64,000 nucleotides of DNA from CAYPZU01 sp964415395. Its GTDB lineage: Bacteria > Chlamydiota > Chlamydiia > Chlamydiales > SM23-39. A program made the position numbers and the translations under genes. Shown here one piece after another: positions 26,235 through 33,963 of the stretch. Within the stretch, counting starts at the first letter, position 1; the number at the start of each line of letters is the position of its first letter. The notes beneath the pieces were generated by a model. That model ran no database searches and was not told the origin of the DNA. It saw only the letters and a list, made by a program, of their open reading frames with translations. The stretch spans positions 1-64,000 of the forward strand of contig CAYPZU010000002.1 in the NCBI GenBank assembly GCA_964415395.1, written 5' to 3'.

Positions 26235-27272
26235 TCAAGGAAATTGTTCGAGAAAACGGAGATCGTTCTCAGTAAAGTAGCGTATGTCGCGGATGTCATG
26301 GAGCAGCATGGTGAGCCGCTCGATGCCCATGCCCCACGCGTAGCCGGAAAAATGCTCGGGATCGATCCGTCCTTTGCGAAGCACGTTGGGATGGACCATG
26401 CCGGCGCCGAGGATTTCCAGCCAGCCTGTATGCTTGCAGATGCGGCATCCTGAGCCTTTGCATGAAATGCAGCGGACGTCGACTTCAAGACCTGGTTCTA
26501 CGAAGGGAAAGTAAGAGGGACGGTAGCGGGTCTCCACTTTCTCATTGAAGAGTTTGGAGAGGAACTCGTCCATCGTGGCGAAAAGATCGGCGAAGGTGAC
26601 GTTTTTGTCGATGTAGAACCCTTCGACCTGATGGAAAAAGACGTGGGAGCGGGCCGAGATGTCTTCGTTGCGGAAGCAACGGCCGGGGGCGATGATCCGG
26701 ATCGGCGGCGCATAGGTCTCCATCGCATGCACCTGGACGTTGGAGGTGTGGGTCCGGAGGAGGAGCGAATCGGGCGTGTTGAGGTAGAAGGTATCCTGCA
26801 TGTCGCGCGCAGGGTGGTCCTTGGCGAAGTTGAGCCCTTCGAAGTTGTAGTAGTCGGAGTCGACGTCGGGGCCGAGCTGGATGGAGAAGCCCATGCCTAC
26901 GAGAATGTCGAGGATCCGGTCGAGCGTTTGCGTGATCGGGTGGACTCTGCCTGTGAAGCGGCGGCGGCCGGGAAGGGTCGCGTCAAGCCACTCGTCTTTG
27001 AGACGTTCGTTCTGTTCCTGGGTTTTAAGACGGGCGAGGCGAAGGTCGCAGTGGGAGACGAGTTCTTCTTTGAGATCGTTGATGAGCTTGCCGAAATGGG
27101 GGCGCTCGTCTGATGTGCAATGGCGGAGTTCGGACATCAGGGCCTGGATAGGCCCTTTTTTGCCGAGGTATTTGACCTTAAGGTTTTCGAGGTCCTTAGA
27201 GGAGGAGGCCTCTTTGAGCTCCCGGATGAAATGGGAACGCAGTTCGCCGATTTGATCGGGGAGAGAGGCCAT
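26235..27272 (-). CDS. pheS: phenylalanyl-tRNA synthetase alpha subunit
   Basis: Cytoplasmic class II synthetase subunit that, with PheT, charges tRNA-Phe. 345 residues, normal length. An N-terminal coiled coil (1-95) precedes the catalytic core with GRRRFTGRVHPITQTLDRI, motif 2 RCFRNEDISARSHVFFHQVE and motif 3 at WGMGIERLTML. The small Cys cluster CISCKGSGCRICKHTG matches the form found in chlamydiae and many other bacteria. Last gene of the run thrS-like-infC-rpmI-rplT-pheS; it begins 21 bases after rplT. pheT is not in the window. Confidence 0.97.
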   Translation of the reverse strand: MASLPDQIGELRSHFIRELKEASSSKDLENLKVKYLGKKGPIQALMSELRHCTSDERPHFGKLINDLKEELVSHCDLRLARLKTQEQNERLKDEWLDATLPGRRRFTGRVHPITQTLDRILDILVGMGFSIQLGPDVDSDYYNFEGLNFAKDHPARDMQDTFYLNTPDSLLLRTHTSNVQVHAMETYAPPIRIIAPGRCFRNEDISARSHVFFHQVEGFYIDKNVTFADLFATMDEFLSKLFNEKVETRYRPSYFPFVEPGLEVDVRCISCKGSGCRICKHTGWLEILGAGMVHPNVLRKGRIDPEHFSGYAWGMGIERLTMLLHDIRDIRYFTENDLRFLEQFP

Positions 27273-27293
27273 GCCTTAACCTTTCTTAACTAT

Positions 27294-27653
27294 TTAAGCA
27301 GTCAAACCTTGCTTCGCAGAGCTGGCAACGGCAGTAAATGCGCCTGGATCGCGGATGGCGAGATCTGCAAGCACCTTGCGGTTCAGCGCGCAGCCGATCC
27401 GTTTCAGTCCGTTGATCAGCCTGCTATAGGACATGCCGTTGATTTTAGCGGCTACGCCGATGCGGGTGATCCACAGGCTGCGGAAATCGCGTTTGCGCAG
27501 TTTGCGGTGTTTGTAATTGAACGCAAGAGCGCTCATCAGCGCGTCTTTGCTCAATTTAAGGTGGTTTTTACGGTCGCCGTAAAAGCCTTTGCAGCGCTTA
27601 AGGAGCTTTTTAGTTCTTCTGCGGGCTGCGACTGAGTTTGTAATTCTTACCAT
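27294..27653 (-). CDS. rplT: 50S ribosomal protein L20
   Basis: bL20, 119 residues, full length, binds 23S rRNA early in assembly. Characteristic basic N-terminus (MVRITNSVAARRRTKKLLKR) and core RDFRSLWITRIGVAAKINGMSYSRLI split over two helices. It starts 5 bases after the rpmI stop, within the infC-rpmI-rplT-pheS run. Confidence 0.98.
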   Translation of the reverse strand: MVRITNSVAARRRTKKLLKRCKGFYGDRKNHLKLSKDALMSALAFNYKHRKLRKRDFRSLWITRIGVAAKINGMSYSRLINGLKRIGCALNRKVLADLAIRDPGAFTAVASSAKQGLTA

Positions 27654-27658
27654 GGGAG

Positions 27659-27853
27659 TTAAGCTCCAATCATCATTTTATACATTTTAACTTGCCCATC
27701 ATCGACGAGGCGGGCTTTGCCGAGTCCCCGTTTACGTTTGGCGCTTTTCTTTGTGAGGATGTGGCGTTTGCCTGGGCGCTGGCGCTTCAGTTTGCCGCGT
27801 CCTGTCACTTTAAACCGGGCTTTCATAGCCTTTCTGGTTTTCATTTTAGGCAC
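27659..27853 (-). CDS. rpmI: 50S ribosomal protein L35
   Basis: bL35, 64 residues with the GTG start at 27853 (GTG-Pro-Lys-Met-Lys-Thr), which gives the usual N-terminus and length and has GGAG a few bases upstream; the longer frame to 27865 has no such support. Core RFKVTGRGKLKRQRPGKRH is typical. Between infC and rplT. Confidence 0.95.
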   Translation of the reverse strand: MPKMKTRKAMKARFKVTGRGKLKRQRPGKRHILTKKSAKRKRGLGKARLVDDGQVKMYKMMIGA

Positions 27854-27870
27854 TGGAATCTCCAATTTTT

Positions 27871-28446
27871 CTATTTCTGCGGTTCCGCATCTTTTTTGTT
27901 CTGTTCGGCAGCCTTCTTAGGCGCTTCGACAGATGCGGTTTTTGGCCGTTTGCCGGTTGGGGCGATCACCGTGGACATGGTGCGGCCGAGCATCTTGGGC
28001 GGCGATTCGAGAGCCGAGATATCGGAAAGATCCACGCAGAACTGCTGAACGACTTTTTCGCCCAGGTCGATGTGGAGCATTTCCCGTCCCCGGAACATGA
28101 TCGATACGCGCACCTTGTTTCCTTTCAGCAAGAAATCGCGCGCATGTTTCAGCTTGGTCTGCAGGTCATGCGTGTCGATGTTCGGCTTCAGTTTGATCTC
28201 TTTCACTTTGATCTGAACTTGGGCCTTTTTGCTTTCTTTCTCTTTCTTCGCCTGATGGTATCTGAGTTTGCCGTAGTCGATGATCTTCGCTACGGGAGGC
28301 TTCGCCGTGGGGGCGATTTCGACGAGGTCAAGCCCCATCTCTTCGGCCCTTGCGAGAGCGTCTCTCAATGTTAGGATCCCGAGCTGCTCGCCGCTTTCTG
28401 TGATGACGCGCAGTCTATCTGCTCGAATTTCTCTATTGATTCTCAA
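27871..28446 (-). CDS. infC: translation initiation factor IF-3
   Basis: IF-3 keeps ribosomal subunits apart and checks the start codon. N domain (INREIRADRLRVITESGEQLG), lysine-rich linker (about 90-105) and C domain with IMFRGREM are all present; a 25-residue Lys/Ala-rich tail is extra. The start is a TTG (28446) that overlaps the stop of the upstream gene as TTGA, or possibly the ATC two codons later; infC genes commonly use rare start codons, which allows IF-3 to limit its own synthesis. The overlap means it is translated by coupling to the ThrRS-like gene. Confidence 0.95.
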   Translation of the reverse strand: MRINREIRADRLRVITESGEQLGILTLRDALARAEEMGLDLVEIAPTAKPPVAKIIDYGKLRYHQAKKEKESKKAQVQIKVKEIKLKPNIDTHDLQTKLKHARDFLLKGNKVRVSIMFRGREMLHIDLGEKVVQQFCVDLSDISALESPPKMLGRTMSTVIAPTGKRPKTASVEAPKKAAEQNKKDAEPQK

Positions 28447-29669
28447 TGTTGTACCATCTGATTCAGTTCTTTGCAGCCGAGCTTTTCCAATTCGTTCAGG
28501 CGTGCTTCGAGGTTCTTTTCTAGCAGAAGAGCGAGAATTTTTTCAACAGATAGGGTGAGGAAACTTCCTTCCTTCTGGAGCTCTTTCGCATGAAACACCC
28601 GGAGCTGCGCTGCTGGCCAAATTCTTCCCATCTCATCTTCGACCTCAAAATCGATTTGAGAGGGCTGCCCTTCCTGCAAGTCAATCTCCGCTTTCCATCC
28701 CAGCTTTTCGACCGCTTTCGCAAGTCTCAGGAAACTTTGTTCCCCGGCCTTTCGGCTTCTGAGACGAAGGCTTCTATTAAAGCCTAATATATTAAGTGTT
28801 TGATCGATCGTTTGCAAGGAAGAAATCAGAGCTTCCTCAAAAACAGGATGGGAAGAATAGGAACTAATTAAAATTTGGGTTTCGTCAAAGCCGTTAAATA
28901 GACCCGCCTCTTCTTCGCTCGACTCAGCGGTCTGGTGGGTCAGCACCTCGGCGATTCTGTCAGGAGAATTCTTCAAGCCCTGCGCCATCCGGTGGTGGAG
29001 GGCGGGCCGTTCGGCGTCCAAAGGTCCGGAAATCTCGAATGCGCCCGGGAAGAATCTCTTTTTCAGAATTTCGATGAGCTGCGAGCGGAGTTTAAGCCCT
29101 TTTTCTTTCCAGATGATTTCCTCATCCAGAACAGTCCATAATCCCCTCTTCTCCCCTTCGACCAAATGATTCTTTTCCCCGTAGGCAGCGATCTTTTTAA
29201 GGAGATCTTTGAGCTCCTGTTTGGAGTGATGGACGGCGCCGGAGAGCCGGAGCCCTTTATCGCCAAGAGGTTCGAGAGAGAGGAGTTTAAAGAATGCGAG
29301 TTCATTCGAATTTTTAAGATGAGGGCCTTCGCTCAAGTCGTGGAAATTCCCGATCTGGATGATATCGACGAGCCCCTCTTCCGGCAGAGCCTCGGCCTGG
29401 GCCTCGTGCCCTTCCCTTTTCAATAATTCTTTTGCACTGAAAGGAACCATCTCGAGGGTGCGGATGGAGCGGGCTTCTTTGGCGATCTGCCGCATCCGCT
29501 CTTCTATGAGAGGAAGGGTTTCTGGATTTACAGGGTGGGGAAAAATAAATTCGTAGAAAAATCCGGAAGAGGTCTCTCCCCCGCCGAGGAGCTCGACCTG
29601 GGGATAGGCTTCAAATACCGCCGCCGCGGCGATTTCGGCCGCTGTGCGGCGTAGTGCTGTCAATTTCAA
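28443..29669 (-). CDS. threonyl-tRNA synthetase-like protein, catalytically degenerate
   Basis: 408 residues that align in outline with ThrRS: GFFYEF and DLSEGPH of the editing domain, a motif-1 region (EEIIWKEKGLKLRSQLIEIL) and a late stretch IDFEVEDEMGRIWPAAQLRV that corresponds to the end of the ThrRS core. However, the editing HxxxH is RTAAE (residues 8-12), the SAD Cys-Arg is Ser-Glu, motif 2 and motif 3 are not recognisable, and the TGS and anticodon-binding domains are absent. It therefore should not charge tRNA. It occupies the thrS place in the classical thrS-infC-rpmI-rplT run. The start is a TTG, 19 bases after tRNA-Val. The frame is intact and long, which argues for a retained, altered function rather than a dead gene. 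Confidence 0.75.
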   Translation of the reverse strand: MKLTALRRTAAEIAAAAVFEAYPQVELLGGGETSSGFFYEFIFPHPVNPETLPLIEERMRQIAKEARSIRTLEMVPFSAKELLKREGHEAQAEALPEEGLVDIIQIGNFHDLSEGPHLKNSNELAFFKLLSLEPLGDKGLRLSGAVHHSKQELKDLLKKIAAYGEKNHLVEGEKRGLWTVLDEEIIWKEKGLKLRSQLIEILKKRFFPGAFEISGPLDAERPALHHRMAQGLKNSPDRIAEVLTHQTAESSEEEAGLFNGFDETQILISSYSSHPVFEEALISSLQTIDQTLNILGFNRSLRLRSRKAGEQSFLRLAKAVEKLGWKAEIDLQEGQPSQIDFEVEDEMGRIWPAAQLRVFHAKELQKEGSFLTLSVEKILALLLEKNLEARLNELEKLGCKELNQMVQH

Positions 29670-29688
29670 TTTTTTAAATGACGGGTGT

Positions 29689-29762
29689 TGGGATGTAGCT
29701 GACTCGAACAGCTGACCTCCTCGATGTCAACGAGGCGCTCTAACCAACTGAGCTAACACCCC
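29689..29762 (-). tRNA. tRNA-Val (anticodon GAC)
   Basis: 74 bases. Acceptor GGGGTGT pairs with ACATCCC (one G-U), discriminator A. The anticodon arm CCTCG-TTGACAT-CGAGG gives GAC. The T arm is AGCTG-TTCGAGT-CAGCT. CCA is not encoded. It lies directly upstream of the ThrRS-like gene, same strand, and may be cotranscribed with it. Confidence 0.95.
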
Positions 29763-29822
29763 ATCGGTTTAAAAAGTACCAGCATGATAGCTAAGCTGCC
29801 TTTTTGAATCAAACTCTGTTTT

Positions 29823-31373
29823 TCAGGATACTCTGTAATGGCAGCCGAGAGAGTGTTTATTGCGCCAGGCTCCCTGAGCGATGAGGAGGGCTGTGAGAAT
29901 GCCGTTGCGCAGGCCGATGAGATCGGGGGTGAGGGCGCATTTTTCATAGAACGAGTCGATCTCCCACTGGAGTTCGCGGAGCATTTTCAGGGCTCTCCGG
30001 AGCCGGTCTTTGTCTCGGATGAGGCCGACATAATTCCACATGGTTTGCTTGATGGTGGTCCAGTCCTGGCGGATGAGGGCCGAATCGACTTTTTCGTGGC
30101 TCATCTGCCATTTTTCCACGGGAGGGAAATAGTCTTGCCGGGAAGCCCAGCCGGCGAGGAGGTCCTGACCCGCCGCAACGCCCCAAACCAGTCCTTCCAG
30201 GAGCGAGGTGGAGGCAAGCCGGTTCGCCCCGTGGAGGCCGGTGCAGGAGACCTCCCCGATCGCCCGCAGGCGGCGGATCGAGGTGCATCCTTTGAGATCG
30301 ACGGCGACGCCGCCGCAGCTGTAGTGGGCGGCTGGGACGACAGGGACAGGCTCGGCGGCGAGATCATACCCTTTTTCGAGGCAGTAGGCGTAGATGGCGG
30401 GGAACCGGTTTTTGAGCCATTCTTTGCCGCGTGAGGAGATGTCGAGCCAGAGATGGTCGGCCGACGAGGCGAGCATTTCGGAGAAGATGGCGCGCGAGAC
30501 GACGTCGCGGGGCGCCAAATCGCCCCGCTCATGGTATTTATGCATGAAGTGCTTTCGCTGCGCGTCCAACAGCTTGGCCCCTTCGCCGCGGAGCGCCTCT
30601 GAAAGAAGAAAGCGCCTTTCGCCCGGGACATAGAGGGCGGTCGGGTGGAACTGGACATACTCCATGTTCATGATCCGGGCGCCTGCCCGGTAGGCCATCG
30701 CGATGCCGTCGCCGCGGGCCTCGAGCGGGTTCGTGGTATGGAGGAACACTTCGCCAAGCCCTCCGGTCGCCAGAATCGTTTCGCGAGCGAAAATCAGCTC
30801 CATCGCCTGCGTCCGGCAATTGAAGACATACGCGCCGACGCAGGTGGATGGGAGGTAGATGTCGGTGATTTTCTTCGAGTGGTGGGAGAGCGTGATGAGG
30901 TCGACGGCGGCGCAGCCGGTTAGGATCTCGATGTTGGGCTTTTGCTTGATCTGGGCGAGGAGCGACTGCATGATGGCCCGCCCCGTCTGGTCTTTGTAGT
31001 GGAGGATGCGGGGGGTCGAATGGGCGCCCTCCTCGGTGAGGCAGAGAGAGCCGTCGGGATTGCGGTCGAACGGGACGGAGGCCTCTCCGATCAAAATTTT
31101 CTCAACGAGCGCAGGCCCGAGCCGGACGAGCTGCTCAACCGCTTCGGGGTTGCAGAGGCCGGCCCCGGCTTCGTGGATATCTTTGGCGAGCAGGCTGCCG
31201 GAATCACCCTCCCCGCTGTAGACGATGCCCCCCTGGGCGTAGGCCGAATTGGAGCTCCATACGTCCTCCCCCGCAGTCAAAACCGCGACCTGAAGCCCTC
31301 CTCTGGAGAGTTCCAGGGCGGCCGCAGCGCCGGCAATCCCGCATCCGATGACTAAGATATCGCATTTTCTCAT
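29823..31373 (-). CDS. nadB: L-aspartate oxidase
   Basis: FAD enzyme that oxidises aspartate to iminoaspartate, first step of de novo NAD synthesis, cytoplasmic. 516 residues, full length. FAD dinucleotide motif VIGCGIAGAAAALEL near 9-23; SSNSAYAQGGI; the substrate region EEGAHSTPRILHYKDQTG; and AARYSCGG-type segment here as AAHYSCGGVAVD. The C-terminal ESRGxHxR element is changed to SLGCHYR. nadA and nadC are not beside it, so the window does not show whether the pathway is complete; many Chlamydiae lack it and import NAD. Succinate dehydrogenase flavoprotein is excluded by the aspartate-oxidase motifs. Confidence 0.9.
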   Translation of the reverse strand: MRKCDILVIGCGIAGAAAALELSRGGLQVAVLTAGEDVWSSNSAYAQGGIVYSGEGDSGSLLAKDIHEAGAGLCNPEAVEQLVRLGPALVEKILIGEASVPFDRNPDGSLCLTEEGAHSTPRILHYKDQTGRAIMQSLLAQIKQKPNIEILTGCAAVDLITLSHHSKKITDIYLPSTCVGAYVFNCRTQAMELIFARETILATGGLGEVFLHTTNPLEARGDGIAMAYRAGARIMNMEYVQFHPTALYVPGERRFLLSEALRGEGAKLLDAQRKHFMHKYHERGDLAPRDVVSRAIFSEMLASSADHLWLDISSRGKEWLKNRFPAIYAYCLEKGYDLAAEPVPVVPAAHYSCGGVAVDLKGCTSIRRLRAIGEVSCTGLHGANRLASTSLLEGLVWGVAAGQDLLAGWASRQDYFPPVEKWQMSHEKVDSALIRQDWTTIKQTMWNYVGLIRDKDRLRRALKMLRELQWEIDSFYEKCALTPDLIGLRNGILTALLIAQGAWRNKHSLGCHYRVS

Positions 31374-31400
31374 GAGTGGAACTATAATAGACGTATGAAC

Positions 31401-31520
31401 CTATCCGCAAATTATAACGTCGGTCTTCGGAAACTTTTTGGTCCCAGCGCCCCGAAAGGGGGCCCCTCACTGGGTCGCAAAAATTTTCTCGAATCCCTAA
31501 CCCCTCTACTTTGCGGATAG
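31401..31520 (+). promoter_or_regulatory. structured inverted repeat, possible cis-regulatory leader of mnmM
   Basis: CTATCCGCAAA (31401-31411) is the exact inverse of TTTGCGGATAG (31510-31520), which ends 4 bases before the mnmM ATG and contains its only ribosome-site-like sequence (GGATAG). Nested inside are CCCAG (31443-31447) with CTGGG (31470-31474) and GCCCC-GAAA-GGGGGC (31449-31463). If transcribed as one RNA the ribosome site would be paired. Confidence 0.5.
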
Positions 31521-31524
31521 ATTC

Positions 31525-32079
31525 ATGAACGGAATTTTTTCACCTCACTTAAAGCTGGCGAAGAAACTTTGGCAGGAACATCTAAGGCCTGGCGACGGGG
31601 CAATCGACGCCACCTGCGGGAACGGAAACGACCTTTTTTTCCTAAGCGAGCTGCTGCTTCCCCATCCGGAGAGCTACGTCTACGGGTACGATTTGCAAAG
31701 CGCCGCGATTGAAAATACGAGAAAATTGGTTCCCTCTGAAAGAGTGCGCCTCTTCTGCCAGTCGCATGAAGAATTCGGCCCTCTCCCCTTCCCTCCGCGG
31801 CTGATCGTATACAATCTGGGCTATCTGCCGAAAGGCGATAAATCAATTGTGACGCAAACGGGCTCAACGCTCAAAAGCGTAAACCAGGCGCTCTCGATCC
31901 TTGCGGAGGGAGGAGCTCTTTCGATCACCTGCTATCCAGGACATGACGAGGGGCAGAAGGAAGAGGCCGCTCTGCTCGATTTTTTCAAAGATCTCCCCTC
32001 CACCCTTTGGCAAGTCCAGCATTTCCGGTGGATCAACCGCCCCCGCTCTCCAAGCTTGCTCTGGATTTTGAAGCTATAA
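31525..32079 (+). CDS. mnmM: tRNA (mnm5s2U34)-methyltransferase MnmM (YtqB family)
   Basis: SAM-dependent methyltransferase of 184 residues. SAM-binding motif DATCGNGNDLFFL (about 28-40) and the family signature YNLGYLPKGDKS (about 108-119), which marks the rRNA_methylase/YtqB family whose Gram-positive members make the last methylation of mnm5s2U at tRNA wobble position 34. Full length. It is divergent from nadB and preceded by a large inverted repeat; its last 47 bases overlap the convergent folC gene. Substrate is inferred from the family. Confidence 0.85.
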   Translation: MNGIFSPHLKLAKKLWQEHLRPGDGAIDATCGNGNDLFFLSELLLPHPESYVYGYDLQSAAIENTRKLVPSERVRLFCQSHEEFGPLPFPPRLIVYNLGYLPKGDKSIVTQTGSTLKSVNQALSILAEGGALSITCYPGHDEGQKEEAALLDFFKDLPSTLWQVQHFRWINRPRSPSLLWILKL

Positions 32080-33133
32080 ATTTCAGCGCGTCGTCCATCA
32101 GGTAAAAACTGCCGCAGACCACTCCCCTTTCAATTTCAGGAAAAGAACGCGCGGTTTTCGATCCGGGAACTTCGCGGGAAAGATCCGCAGGAGGGATGAG
32201 GCGGGGAAACGAACACTGGACGAAGGTGATTTCAGAGGCGAACGGACGGATGATTTCGACGCACTGCCGCCAGTCTTTATCGTTTGAAAATGCGAGATAG
32301 AAGGGAAAGGTTTCGCCGGGATGGAAGAAGCGGAGCGCGTCGGTGAGCCGGCGGAAAGCGTCGGGATTGTGGGCGACGTCGAGGATGACGCCGCCGAATT
32401 TTTCGAAACGGCAGGGAGGGCGCGAGAGAATGCCCGCTTCGATGGATTGAGGAGAGGCGCCGAGAACGGCGAGCGCTTTGTGGGCGATCGAACGGTTCTC
32501 GAAGTCGTAGAATAGCTCCGTAGATGCGGGCGCTGCGATCGCGGAAGGGAAAAACGGAGCGGCTTTAGGCCCTGCGACGAGTGGGACGCCCGGTTTTGCA
32601 ATTCCCCCTTTTTCGCGTGCGATCTCTTCGAGAGTATTTCCTAGAAGAGCTGTGTGTTCGAGGCCGATCGAAGTGATGACGGCAAGTATCGGATGGATCA
32701 CATTGGTGGCGTCGAGACGGCCGCCGAGACCGGTTTCGATCGAGGCATATTCGACGTTTTCCTCTGCAAAATAGAGAAAAGCGAGAGCTGTCATGAGATC
32801 GAAAAAAGAGAGAGGGAGATCTTCTGCTGCGGCGAAGACGCGCTTGAGGAGTGTTTCAGCGGCGGCATCGGAGATTTCCTGTCCATTGATTCGGATTCGT
32901 TCGCGGTAGGAAGAGATGTGGGGCGAGGTGTAGAGAGCGGTTTTGCATCCTTCAAGCTGGAGAGCTGCTGCGATCTTCGTTGCGACGGAGCCTTTGCCGT
33001 TCGTCCCGGCGACGTGGATCGAGCGGAAGGCGCGATGGGGACGCCCCAGCCGCTCATCGAGGAGCCGCATCGCGTCGAACGACTGGATTTTTCGGCCGGG
33101 ATAGGAGAAGAGTTTTTCGATGAGAGGGGTCAA
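32033..33133 (-). CDS. folC: folylpolyglutamate synthase / dihydrofolate synthase
   Basis: Adds glutamate to dihydropteroate or folates, cytoplasmic. 366 residues, a little short. P-loop HVAGTNGKGSVATK (about 40-53), the folate loop TSPHISSYRERIRING, SIETGLGGRLDATN and VLDVAHNPDAFRRL are all conserved. Last gene of the overlapping run nusB-murB-CPBP-PHP-folC: its start overlaps the PHP gene stop by 4 bases. The 3' end overlaps mnmM from the other strand. Confidence 0.95.
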   Translation of the reverse strand: MTPLIEKLFSYPGRKIQSFDAMRLLDERLGRPHRAFRSIHVAGTNGKGSVATKIAAALQLEGCKTALYTSPHISSYRERIRINGQEISDAAAETLLKRVFAAAEDLPLSFFDLMTALAFLYFAEENVEYASIETGLGGRLDATNVIHPILAVITSIGLEHTALLGNTLEEIAREKGGIAKPGVPLVAGPKAAPFFPSAIAAPASTELFYDFENRSIAHKALAVLGASPQSIEAGILSRPPCRFEKFGGVILDVAHNPDAFRRLTDALRFFHPGETFPFYLAFSNDKDWRQCVEIIRPFASEITFVQCSFPRLIPPADLSREVPGSKTARSFPEIERGVVCGSFYLMDDALKFIASKSRASLESGGG

Positions 33134-33963
33134 TGGGCCAGCAGCATTTCAAGGGTGCTCTCGCCTACCCATGAGGCGCCGAGAGAGATGTGGGGCTTGA
33201 GGGGGCCGTGGTAGTCGGAGCCGCCGGTGGCGATCCAGTTTTTCTCTTTGGCGAGGCGGATCCAGGGAAGCTCAAGTTCTTTGGGAAGATTTCCATAATA
33301 ACATTCGATCCCGTCGAAAGGGTTGTCGAAGAGTTTCCGCTTGAACGATCCGCTTTTGATGAAATGGGGATGGGCGAGGATCGCTTTCCCCTTGGCCAGA
33401 TGGATCTGCTCGATCGCCTCTTTCGGGGTGAATTTGACGCCGAAGGTGTAGCAAAGCCCTCCTTCGCGCAAGTAAAGTTCGAACGCCTGCTGCGTGGAGC
33501 CGACATATTTTTTCTGGACCATGAGCTGCGCGATGTGGGGGCGTCCGATGGTCCGTTTGGCGTTCGCCTGATAGGCGAAATCGAGAAGCTCCTGCTCGGA
33601 GATGGGCATTTTTCTTTGCGCGAGCTTCTCGAGGATCGCCCGATTCCGCTCGGCGCGCCGCTTCTGCATCTCTTTCAGAAAGAGCTGGAGAGTGGGCGCC
33701 TTCGGATCGAACCCGTAGCCGAGGATATGGACGGAGGTTTTATCCAGCTCGGAAGAGATTTCTATGCCGGTGAGCAGGCGGAGGCCGATCCGCTCCGCTT
33801 CGGCGAACAGTTCGGGCGTGTAGGCGTTCACCGTGTCATGGTCGGTGATCGAGAGGCCCGAGAGCCCTTTCTCTTTCGCCAAATGGAGGAGGGCGATCGG
33901 GTCGTCCGAGCCGTCCGAGCAGTTCGTATGGGTATGGAGGTCGGCCCTGAAATCAGCGTGCAT
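33130..33963 (-). CDS. PHP-domain phosphoesterase (RNase AM / YciV-like)
   Basis: 277 residues from ATG 33963, chosen because the PHP domain begins at once (MHADFRADLHTHTNCSDGSD); the longer frame only overlaps the upstream gene more. Metal ligands: HTHTNCSDG, SITDHDT, GIEIS and, near the end, GGSDYHG. These are the trinuclear metal motifs of the PHP family; closest group by layout is the YciV/TrpH type, which hydrolyses 3',5'-nucleoside bisphosphates and 5' ends of RNA. It overlaps the CPBP gene by 11 bases and folC by 4, within one operon. Confidence 0.85.
   Translation of the reverse strand: MHADFRADLHTHTNCSDGSDDPIALLHLAKEKGLSGLSITDHDTVNAYTPELFAEAERIGLRLLTGIEISSELDKTSVHILGYGFDPKAPTLQLFLKEMQKRRAERNRAILEKLAQRKMPISEQELLDFAYQANAKRTIGRPHIAQLMVQKKYVGSTQQAFELYLREGGLCYTFGVKFTPKEAIEQIHLAKGKAILAHPHFIKSGSFKRKLFDNPFDGIECYYGNLPKELELPWIRLAKEKNWIATGGSDYHGPLKPHISLGASWVGESTLEMLLAH

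Noticed and set aside
28443..29669. Annotating this gene simply as thrS
   Set aside because: The editing His pair and Cys are replaced and catalytic motifs 2 and 3, TGS and anticodon-binding domains are not visible.
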